From Luteolibacter sp. SL250 (GTDB lineage: Bacteria; Verrucomicrobiota; Verrucomicrobiia; Verrucomicrobiales; Akkermansiaceae): a DNA stretch of 64,000 nt. Location of the stretch: NCBI RefSeq assembly GCF_026625605.1, contig NZ_CP113054.1, forward strand, positions 3,782,001 through 3,846,000, written 5' to 3'. The position numbers and the translations under genes are program-made. Positions within the stretch are counted from its first letter, which is position 1; the number at the start of each line of letters is the position of its first letter. The notes beneath the pieces are model-generated. The model was not told the origin of the DNA. It saw only the letters and a list, made by a program, of their open reading frames with translations, and did not search any database. Of the stretch, positions 25,175-33,549 are shown piece after piece.

Positions 25175-27064
25175 TCATTTTTTCCCCGCTGCCGGCCCCA
25201 CGAGGAAAGTGCCGAGTGGCCGCACATCCTGGTCATAGACATGGTAGCGGATGCTGATGCGGTGCATGCGGTAGCAGTCGTGGTCAGGCTGCCGGTAGGC
25301 CCGTTCGTATTCCTCCTTGGTGGAGGCTTCCCATGCCGCATGCTGGCCGTAGTTGTGATTGGCCCGCCGGAGCCGTATGGTCTTCTCCAGTATTCTGTCC
25401 GGCAGCCATGCCACGGACGTGCTGCGCGGACCGCCGGGTTGGTCGAATGGTTCGAACTCCTTGGCATACCGTGTCATCAACTCCCCCACCCGGCGCTCCC
25501 CCTGTGGCCAAGTCCACCGCAGGATCTCGGAGGGGGTGATCGTATGAATCAGCACAGGCTTCCCCGTCGTGGCGTCCAGCACCCTCACCCGCAGGCGCAG
25601 GTCACTTCCCGGTCTGAAGAAAACGGCTGGCAGTCCATCCCTTTGAAAGAATGCGGGATGTTCAACCGCCAGTATCATGCGCAACCGCGCCTCCGCCAGA
25701 TCAGCTCCGGCAAGCACCGGCTGGGTCATCTTGTATTCCAGGAGACCACCTCCTGGCGCGGAGATCTCCGAGACCTTGAATGACAGAGGCTTGGGCGGGA
25801 GTCCATTGATGTCGGTCTTTGCCGCATGTGCGCGCAGGATCTTTTCCGCCTCACTCTCCCGGGCGGTATTCTCCGCCGCCTGCAGCGGTCCGCCCGGTGA
25901 GCCGGCGCCCACCGTGTACCTACCCACCTCCTTCCCCTCCCTGGTCACGACCCGGGTGCGGAAGATCACTTCGTTCTTGCGGAACACCGCTCCGTCTTCC
26001 CCAAAGTAACGGGCCTCGTCATCCTTGCGCAGCAAAGCCATGCCCCGACCTTTGAGCATAAACTGCGCCGCAGGGGAGGATACCTCCACCTCCGTCTCCA
26101 TCACTTTTCCCGGCAGGTAGCGCTGCGCGGTGACGCGGATATCCTCACTCTCCTCATCCGTCACGAGGAACTCCCTGGCGTATTGCTCCATCAACGCGTC
26201 GACCACCTCGTTCCTTTCCTCCGGCGTCCGCGTCGCCGTCTCGGATGGCTTCACCTCGTGCGTCACGATGACACCGCCGTCCTTGTCCCTGACGATGCAC
26301 CGGACGACGATGCCATGCTTCGGCTCGAACACCAGTTCCGGCATCCCGAAACCGGTGAGGAAGTCCCGCTCCTCCATCGCGACCCTGAAAATCAACCTTG
26401 CCTCCCGCGGTGCCTCCGGCGTCGTGGACATGGTGAAATGATACTCCAGAGTGGTGGCGTCAGGGGCTGCCACCCTGTCGATGCGGAAATCACCGTAGTC
26501 CCTGGGGAGGATGGATTCCACCGCCACAAACCTCTGGAGGATCTGGTGAACAGACGCCGGTGCGGGCGGAGGCGCGGCCCCGTGCTTCACGGGCGGGGCT
26601 GGGAGCGGGGCTTTTTCCACCGGCGCCGTCACCTCAGCCAGCTCAAACGGCTCCTCCGGTTCCTTCAGCTCCGCGGCTTTGGCGGGTGGCTCCTTGAGGG
26701 CCTGTGGCTCTGCCCATCCTGCCATACCGGTGATGATGGCACTCCCCAGTACCGCCAGGCCTGCGAGCACCGCCACGCCAACCACCAGCACCGTCAGCTT
26801 TCCTCGCCGCCGATTCCCTGATGGCCCGGTAGCCGCGTCCGCCACCGCCACCGGCAGTGGTGAGGTCACCGGTTGTGGCAAAGCAGGGGCTGCCATCGGC
26901 ATGTGCAGGAAATACTCCTTCAGCGGGCGGGTGCCATCCATACCCTCGATCCAGTAATAACACTCATCCTCATCGCGCAACAGGCCGCTCTCCCACATCC
27001 CCCGCAACTCCACGTCGGTCATCTGGATCCATTGGTCGTCTTTGAGGGAGATATGGAGAATCAT
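25175..27064 (-). CDS. Membrane protein with N-terminal GYF_2-like domain
   Basis: 629 residues from the ATG at 27064. The first 50 residues (ILHISLKDDQWIQMTDVEL… GLLRDEDECYYWIEGM) look like a GYF_2 domain, a peptide-binding module frequent in PVC membrane proteins. A transmembrane helix follows (VLVVGVAVLAGLAVLGSAI, about 93-111) and then a Pro/Lys/Glu-rich linker. After it come two similar beta-rich segments (each with LEYHFTMSTTPEAPREARL or LLEYKMTQPVLAGADLAEA and a following R-L-I/R-M-I-L-A-V block), suggesting an internal duplication. Probable cell-envelope scaffold; function unknown. Confidence 0.75.
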   Translation of the reverse strand: MILHISLKDDQWIQMTDVELRGMWESGLLRDEDECYYWIEGMDGTRPLKEYFLHMPMAAPALPQPVTSPLPVAVADAATGPSGNRRRGKLTVLVVGVAVLAGLAVLGSAIITGMAGWAEPQALKEPPAKAAELKEPEEPFELAEVTAPVEKAPLPAPPVKHGAAPPPAPASVHQILQRFVAVESILPRDYGDFRIDRVAAPDATTLEYHFTMSTTPEAPREARLIFRVAMEERDFLTGFGMPELVFEPKHGIVVRCIVRDKDGGVIVTHEVKPSETATRTPEERNEVVDALMEQYAREFLVTDEESEDIRVTAQRYLPGKVMETEVEVSSPAAQFMLKGRGMALLRKDDEARYFGEDGAVFRKNEVIFRTRVVTREGKEVGRYTVGAGSPGGPLQAAENTARESEAEKILRAHAAKTDINGLPPKPLSFKVSEISAPGGGLLEYKMTQPVLAGADLAEARLRMILAVEHPAFFQRDGLPAVFFRPGSDLRLRVRVLDATTGKPVLIHTITPSEILRWTWPQGERRVGELMTRYAKEFEPFDQPGGPRSTSVAWLPDRILEKTIRLRRANHNYGQHAAWEASTKEEYERAYRQPDHDCYRMHRISIRYHVYDQDVRPLGTFLVGPAAGKK

Positions 27065-27337
27065 CGGGCGGCTGGCATTGGAATCCCATCCCACCGGAAC
27101 TGGCAAGCAATCGTCATGGCCTCCGTCCTTATCACTTGCCCCCGCGTCCTGGACTGGAACAACCTCTCCTCCGCATTTCAGGAACCACATGATCCCGGCC
27201 GGAGAACCCATGGACACGCACGAGGAGGAATGTTATGACATCCGTCGCGGCAGGGATGCGGAGGAGATCGTGCGGCTCACCCATGGCATCACGCGCCTGC
27301 TGGACGTGGGGATCCCTTTGTCCGCCGCTCCCTCCAC

Positions 27338-28252
27338 ATGGAGGCCACCGCCCTCATCTCCTTCTGGATCGTGTCGTTTTCGGAGGACACCCCCTCCATG
27401 CACGCATGGGCGCGCACCCTGACGGGAGAGGTGGTTGCCCGTTCACAGATCCCGGCCGCATGCGCGGAGGCGGGTGCTCCCGGCGCGGTCAGTGCCTTTC
27501 TGGAGGACCGTGAGCGCTACTATGCAAATAGTGGAGCCACCTGGAAGTTCGATGAACGCCTCTTTTCCGCCTGGCTCGGCGCCGTCCAGTTCGCGCTGCT
27601 CCTCAGCCAGCGCAGCCGCAGCCCTGTCCTCATGCCCCAGGACACCACCGCCACGAGCTTCCTCCAGCCAAGCCCGGCGGATATGGAGGCAATGGACCGC
27701 CTCACGGGTACCGACTGTTTGTCCCAGTCTTACATGGACCTCATGGGAGACTGGCTCCACCGGTTTCTGGAGGCGGCCGCCGCCATTGTCCACGGGTCGA
27801 ACAAGGCGCATGTCCTCAGCCTGGAGTCCGCCACCCATCCCGGGCGGAATACCCACCCGGGACCCATGCCTGCCGCAGCGGAGCGTGGCGAGCAGCCTGG
27901 GCGCTCCCATCCCGCCGGCTGCCTTCTCACCGGCTTCCTCGCCCTCGTTATCGCCTGCTCCATCCACATGGTGGTCTTTGTCAGCACCGGAAAGCCCGTC
28001 TCCGCCCAGTTCGGTTTCATCGGCGTCATGCTGCATGGCTTCGGTTCGCTGTATCTATCCCGCCTTCTCACCCGGAAAATCCTCCGGTTGGACACCGTGC
28101 CATATGACGATCCTGCCGCTGCGAAGCCACCAGCATCTGGCGCGGATGATCTTGCCACCGCGCGTGCTGAAGCCATCCAGCAAGCCATCGACAGCGGTCA
28201 GCTCGATGGAGAGAAACTCCGCGACTTCCTTCGCCGCCACCAGGATCGGTAG
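27338..28252 (+). CDS. Hypothetical membrane protein, probably frameshifted near its start
   Basis: 304 residues in this frame, but the better start is an ATG at 27210 in another frame, which gives MDTHEEECYDIRRGRDAEE and then runs out near 27308. Adding one G to the GTGGGG run at 27306-27311 would join the two frames as LLDVGDPFVRRSLHMEATAL. Whether this is a real mutation or a sequencing slip cannot be told. The protein has a C-terminal pair of membrane helices (LLTGFLALVIACSIHMVVF, FIGVMLHGFGSLYL) and a short acidic tail ending LRDFLRRHQDR. It is divergent from the GYF_2 gene. Function unknown. Confidence 0.6.
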   Translation: MEATALISFWIVSFSEDTPSMHAWARTLTGEVVARSQIPAACAEAGAPGAVSAFLEDRERYYANSGATWKFDERLFSAWLGAVQFALLLSQRSRSPVLMPQDTTATSFLQPSPADMEAMDRLTGTDCLSQSYMDLMGDWLHRFLEAAAAIVHGSNKAHVLSLESATHPGRNTHPGPMPAAAERGEQPGRSHPAGCLLTGFLALVIACSIHMVVFVSTGKPVSAQFGFIGVMLHGFGSLYLSRLLTRKILRLDTVPYDDPAAAKPPASGADDLATARAEAIQQAIDSGQLDGEKLRDFLRRHQDR

Positions 28253-28307
28253 GCAGGCGCCGCCCGCCGCTCATCCCCCCCCGCGGCAGGAGACGTCACC
28301 CGCCACC

Positions 28308-30917
28308 GCGTGCCGCGCTACTTCGGCGTCGATCCCTTCGCCACCTTGCCGGTGATCAGGTCGATCAGGCGGATGTTGCCTTGCGGGTCCTTCACGAAGT
28401 TCTCAGGTCGCAGGTCGGAGATGAGATAATCTTCCCCGTCGATCTCGATCTTATAGATGCCGTGCCGGGATGGCTCGATGCCGAAAGGGAGTTCGATGGA
28501 GAGGTAGTCCGTTTCCGAAATTGGGGTGCCTCGATCTTGGACAATGAAGACTTTGCCCCCTGCCGTTAAGGCAGTCGTCGGCATCCCGCCAAGCGCTTCG
28601 ATGACGGACGCTTTCTCACGCGCAGCTTCCAAACTGGAATCGGTGGTCCGGCTTCCGTCAGGAAGATACCTCACGATGCCATCGCTCTTGAATTCCTTCA
28701 GAACCTGGCTGGGTCCGAATCGGAAGACATGGCTTTCCGAACCGTCTCCAATGCGTTCTTCGCCATAGTCTGCTTCTGCTCTGGAGAGAGCTTCGCGGAT
28801 TCTTCTGCGGCTTTCCTCCTCGCTTCTTCGTTGGCCTTCCGGTGACTCTCCGGTTCCGGGAACCATTCTGCCTTCTTGGTCATGTTGTTGATCATGGGGT
28901 TGGTTTGGATCATTTCCAATCGAAAACGAAGTCTCCCTGCCGATGCCGGTGAGCTGGCGGACCTCCGCGAGTTCCTTCGACGGGGTGGGTGCCACCTGCA
29001 GGTCGATGACGCGCATGCCGTCCGCCGTGGCGATGACATTGCCCGGCGTGACGGTGTCCCACACCGTGATGCCACGGATGGGGTGGATCCAGCGTCCGTC
29101 CGGTTGTTCGTGAAAGCCCTTGTCGTTGAGGAAATCCGCCTGCTCCTCCATGGTGGCATCGCGGCCCTCCGCATAGCGTTGGGAGATTACAGCGCGGGGC
29201 GCGTGTTCTCCGGGTAGGGTGACCAGTCCTTCGAAAGCGACGTCGTCACCGAAGGCCCGGTTGTGCAGCGCCCAGCGCTCCAGGTAGGCGATGGCATCCT
29301 CCGCCTGCGCCCCGAACAAGCCGGGCTTGGTCAGCTTGATGACACGGCTGGAGACGTGGTCAATGATGACCTTGTGCTCTCCTCCTCCTGGTGCGTCATC
29401 TCCTCTGACTTGATCGATGAGAGCAGGGTCGAGTATCCGTCCATGACGCTGTGCCCACGCCAGGATTCCGGAGTCACCGGAGAATTCCTGCCCATGTTTC
29501 CGGCGCTTGCCTGCATTTGGGCGTAAGCCTTGCGGACCTCTTCGAGCGTCATGGGTTTCTGCTCCGAGGGCTTCGAGGATTTGAAGGGGTTCTCGTAGTC
29601 TTTCATGGTGTTCATTCTGATCGGTATGGGTGGAAGGGTCAAGCGGGCGGATGAGCGAGGGCGCAGGGCCGAGCGAAAAGGAGGTTTGCCCTCCACCTCC
29701 TCCCTTGACGATGTCCGCTTCCGTGATAAGATTCGGGTTGCCGTGAGGCGTTCCTTCTTTGGGCAATTGGAGCCCTCTAGATCGGAACAAATCACGGCCT
29801 TTTTGTGTGTGGGTGTAGCGGAGCATTCCGTTTTTCATCCACTGGGCCAACGCCTGGGGATTGGTTTTGGCATACACCGAGGCGACGTTGTTCACCTTGT
29901 GTTGTTGTCTCGGCTGGTCGAGATGAACCGCAACAAGCACGTTATCCCCTTGATGCTTGAGATCGAGGATTACGGTCAGCGCGTCCGGCACCGTTTCGGA
30001 TTCAAAAACGAAGACGGGATCGTGGAGGGATGTGATGACCTGCTTGAACAGATCAGGGGAAAGATCATGTTTGCCGCCGATTGACTTGGCCACTACCGAG
30101 GGAGGCATGCTGAGAAGCAGCGGATTCGCTCCCACAGCCCTCAGTACCTCCGGAGTGGGTCCCATACCCACGGGGCGGGTGAGATCATAGCTTCCCCCGA
30201 GGATGGCATCGACATCGCTGCGGAATTTCTTCGCGGTCGCGGACTCCGGGGACAGGGCGAACGACGGGACAGCCGAGGAGGCAGGATCGAGCACCGGTGC
30301 CGCGTCCATTCCAACAGGTCCGCCATTCTTTCCGCCGGGATGACCGGCAGGGTCCACCTCCGGCGTGAACCCCGCCGCCACGTCCAGCCAGTGGCGCATC
30401 TCCGCGTCCATCTTTCCGGAGGCGGCGTGGTGGCGCATGGCGGCGGCCAGGCGCAGCACCTGGCCCAGCACTTCCCTCAGCGCGCGGAAGAAGCTCCGCA
30501 GCGGCCCGGCGAGCTGGCTGTCCCGCATGCGCCCGGTGGCGTGCGCCACGCCGATACGGCTCCAACCCTCGATGAGTTCCTGGTATTGCCGCGCGTCATC
30601 CAGCGTGTCGAAGTCCCCGGCGAGGATCTGCGTGCGGGTGCCCGCCTCCGTCTCGCGGATCCACCGCAGCATCTTGCCCCGTGACACGCCGCGGCGCTCC
30701 ATGAGGTATTTGCCCACGCCCTCGATGCTTTCCTCCAGCACGGTGAGCGGGCTGGCGTTCCCCGCGATCTCCGCGACGATGCGGGTGACGCCACCGGCGA
30801 ATTCATTGCGCGAGGAACCGAGCACGAACAACGAGGCGAGGTGGGAGTCGATGGTCCCGTCCGTGGCATGCGCCAGCCCCATGTCCGCCTCCGCCTGGCG
30901 GAAGTGGATGCGGGCGG
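28308..30917. repeat. 2.6-kb duplicated cassette, copy A
   Basis: A direct repeat of 30947-33549. Homology begins at the shared CGTGxxGCGCTACTTCGG just beyond the stop codon and ends at GCGGGCG (30911-30917), where copy B continues into the full-length gene and copy A stops abruptly. Long tracts are nearly identical (for example 28920-29330 with 31540-31990), and others are strongly diverged (28340-28800 and 29350-30170). Copy A is therefore mosaic rather than a simple recent duplication. Confidence 0.9.
28318..30882 (-). CDS. Orphan C-terminal half of ejection protein: toxin-like and kinase-like domains
   Basis: 854 residues, a truncated paralogue of residues ~792-1645 of the upstream 1645-residue protein. 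An in-frame TAG lies 18 codons before the only good start (ATG at 30882), so it lacks the virion-protein part. Domains in order: helical linker; a MuF-C/PBECR-like segment (TPEVLRAVGANPLLL, SVVAKSIGGKHDLS, HDPVFVFESETVPDALTVIL, VNNVASVYAKTNPQALAQWM); a first kinase-fold domain with WDTVTPGNVIATADGMRVID; and a second ending SDLRPENFVKDPQGNIRLID. Intact over its whole length, so it may still be translated or serve as a donor cassette. The stop is convergent with the 28252 gene. Confidence 0.75.
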   Translation of the reverse strand: MGLAHATDGTIDSHLASLFVLGSSRNEFAGGVTRIVAEIAGNASPLTVLEESIEGVGKYLMERRGVSRGKMLRWIRETEAGTRTQILAGDFDTLDDARQYQELIEGWSRIGVAHATGRMRDSQLAGPLRSFFRALREVLGQVLRLAAAMRHHAASGKMDAEMRHWLDVAAGFTPEVDPAGHPGGKNGGPVGMDAAPVLDPASSAVPSFALSPESATAKKFRSDVDAILGGSYDLTRPVGMGPTPEVLRAVGANPLLLSMPPSVVAKSIGGKHDLSPDLFKQVITSLHDPVFVFESETVPDALTVILDLKHQGDNVLVAVHLDQPRQQHKVNNVASVYAKTNPQALAQWMKNGMLRYTHTQKGRDLFRSRGLQLPKEGTPHGNPNLITEADIVKGGGGGQTSFSLGPAPSLIRPLDPSTHTDQNEHHERLREPLQILEALGAETHDARRGPQGLRPNAGKRRKHGQEFSGDSGILAWAQRHGRILDPALIDQVRGDDAPGGGEHKVIIDHVSSRVIKLTKPGLFGAQAEDAIAYLERWALHNRAFGDDVAFEGLVTLPGEHAPRAVISQRYAEGRDATMEEQADFLNDKGFHEQPDGRWIHPIRGITVWDTVTPGNVIATADGMRVIDLQVAPTPSKELAEVRQLTGIGRETSFSIGNDPNQPHDQQHDQEGRMVPGTGESPEGQRRSEEESRRRIREALSRAEADYGEERIGDGSESHVFRFGPSQVLKEFKSDGIVRYLPDGSRTTDSSLEAAREKASVIEALGGMPTTALTAGGKVFIVQDRGTPISETDYLSIELPFGIEPSRHGIYKIEIDGEDYLISDLRPENFVKDPQGNIRLIDLITGKVAKGSTPK

Positions 30918-30946
30918 GAAATGATCCGCCGTTTCCCTAGCAGAAA

Positions 30947-33549
30947 CGTGCTGCGCTACTTCGGAGTTGATCCCTTCGCAACCTTGCCGGTGATGAGGTC
31001 GATCAGGCGGATGTTGCCTTGCGGGTCCTTCACGAAATTCTCGGGCTTCAGATCCGCGATGAGATACTCATCCCCATCAATCCGGATCTTGTAAGTTCCG
31101 TGGCGGGTGGGTTCGATGCCGAATGGAAGTTCAACGGATAGATACTCCGTCTCTGTGATCGGTGTGCCGCGCTCCTGGATGAAAAGCATCCGTCCTTCCA
31201 AGGAAATCACACGGGTTTTCATCCCGCCCAGCGCGTTGATGATGAGGGCCTTCTCCTCCGCTGCATCAAAGCTCCGGTCATTGGTGAAGTCGCCGTCGGA
31301 ATTGAAGCAAATGACACCTGATCGTCTGATGTCCTTCAGGACTTCGTCGTCGTCGATGGCGATGACAACGCTTTCAGCGCCGTCTCCAAGATCTCCCTCG
31401 CCCTCGCCTCTTTCTCTTCGGGCGAGAGTTTCGCGGATTCTTCGGCGGCTCTCCGCTTCGCTTCCTCCAGGAATATCCTGTTCCGCTCCGTTTCCGGAAA
31501 CCATTCTGCCTTCTTGGTCATGTTGTTGATCATGGGGTTGGTTTGGATCATTTCCAATCGAAAACGAAGTCTCCCTGCCGATGCCGGTGAACTGGCGGAC
31601 CTCCGCGAGTTCCTTCGACGGGGTGGGTGCCACCTGCAGGTCGATGACGCGCATGCCGTCCGCCGTGGCGATGACATTGCCTGGCGTGACGGTGTCCCAC
31701 ACCGTGATGCCACGGATGGGGTGGATCCAGCGTCCGTCCGGTTGTTCGTGAAAGCCCTTGCCGTTGAGGAAATCCGCCTGCTCCTCCATGGTGGCATCGC
31801 GGCCCTCCGCATAGCGTTGGGAGATTACAGCGCGGGGCGCGTGTTCTCCGGGTAGGGTGACCAGTCCTTCGAAAGCGACGTCGTCACCGAAGGCCCGGTT
31901 GTGCAGCGCCCAGCGCTCCAGGTAGGCGATGGCATCCTCCGCCTGCACCCCGAACAAGCCGGGCTTGGTCAGCTTGATGACACGCTGGCTTTCCTCGTCA
32001 TAGAGAACCTTGTGTTCTCCTCCGCCAGTTGGGATCAGGTCCACGGCGGAGCCGAACGGCTCCGGGATTAGGTTCCTTCCGTTTTCTTGCGCCCATATGG
32101 CCAGCCTTGGACCAGAGGCGACTTCTCGCCCATGTTTCCGGCGCTTGCCTGCATTTGTTCGTAGGCCTCCTTGGCCGTGACCTTGCGTTTCTGCTCCGAG
32201 GGCTTCGAGGATTTGAAGGGGTTCTCGTAGTCTTTCATGGTGTTCATTCTGATCGGTATGGGTGGAAGGGTCAAGCGGGCGGATGAGCGAGGGCGCAGGG
32301 CCGAGCGAAAAGGAGGTTTGCCCTCCACCTCCTCCCTTGACGATGTCCGCTTCCGTGATAAGATTCGGGTTGCCGCGTGTGGAACCCTCTTTGGGCAATT
32401 GGAGCCCTCTGGACTGGAACCATTCGCGGCCTCTTTGTGAATGGATGTAACGCAGCGTTCCATCCTTCATCCATTGGGCGATGGCGGCGGGATTGGACTT
32501 CGCATAGACGGATGCGATGGAGTTGACCGGGAAGCGATCCATCTTCTTGTCCAGATGAACCGCGACCAGCAGATTCTCCCCCTTGTGCTTGAGGTCGAGG
32601 ATCACGGTCAGAGCATCCGGGACGGTTTCTGACTCGAAAACGAAAAGCGGATCATGGATCTGCGTGACCACCTCCTTGAGCTGCTCGGGCGACAGGTCAT
32701 GCTTGCCTCCGGTTGCTTTCGTCACCACGGACGCTGGCATCACCAGCAACAGGGGATTCGCTCCCACGGCGCGCAAGACCGCCGGTGTGGCCCCCATGGT
32801 GACGGGACGACCGTTATCATAACTTCCCCCGAGAATGGCATCGACATCGCTGCGGAATTTCTTCGCGGTCGCGGACTCCGGGGACAGGGCGAACGACGGG
32901 ACTGCAGAGGAGGCAGGATCGAGCACCGGTGCCGCGTCCATTCCAACAGGTCCGCCATTCTTTCCGCCGGGATGACCGGCAGGGTCCACCTCCGGCGTGA
33001 ACCCCGCCGCCACGTCCAGCCAGTGGCGCATCTCCGCGTCCATCTTTCCGGAGGCGGCGTGGTGGCGCATGGCGGCGGCCAGGCGCAGCACCTGGCCCAG
33101 CACTTCCCTCAGCGCGCGGAAGAAGCTCCGCAGCGGCCCGGCGAGCTGGCTGTCCCGCATGCGCCCGGTGGCGTGCGCCACGCCGATGCGGCTCCAACCC
33201 TCGATGAGTTCCTGGTATTGCCGCGCCTCATCCAGCGTGTCGAAGTCCCGGGCGAGGATGTGCGTGCGGGTGCCCGCCTCCGTCTCGCGGATCCACCGCA
33301 GCATCTTGCCGCGTGACACGCCGCGGCGGTCCATGAGGTATTTGCCCACGCCCTCGATGCTTTCCTCCAGCACGGTGAGCGGGCTGGCGTTCCCCGCGAT
33401 CTCCGCGACGATGCGGGTGACGCCACCGGCGAATTCATTGCGCGAGGAACCGAGCACGAACAACGAGGCGAGGTGGGAGTCGATGGTCCCGTCCGTGGCA
33501 TGCGCCAGCCCCATGTCCGCCTCCGCCTGGCGGAAGTGGATGCGGGCGC
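30947..33549. repeat. 2.6-kb duplicated cassette, copy B (inside full-length gene)
   Basis: The counterpart of 28308-30917. It contains the C-terminal 864 codons of the ejection protein, its stop codon and about 9 bp beyond. The 29 bp between the two copies (30918-30946) have no match on the other side. Confidence 0.9.
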
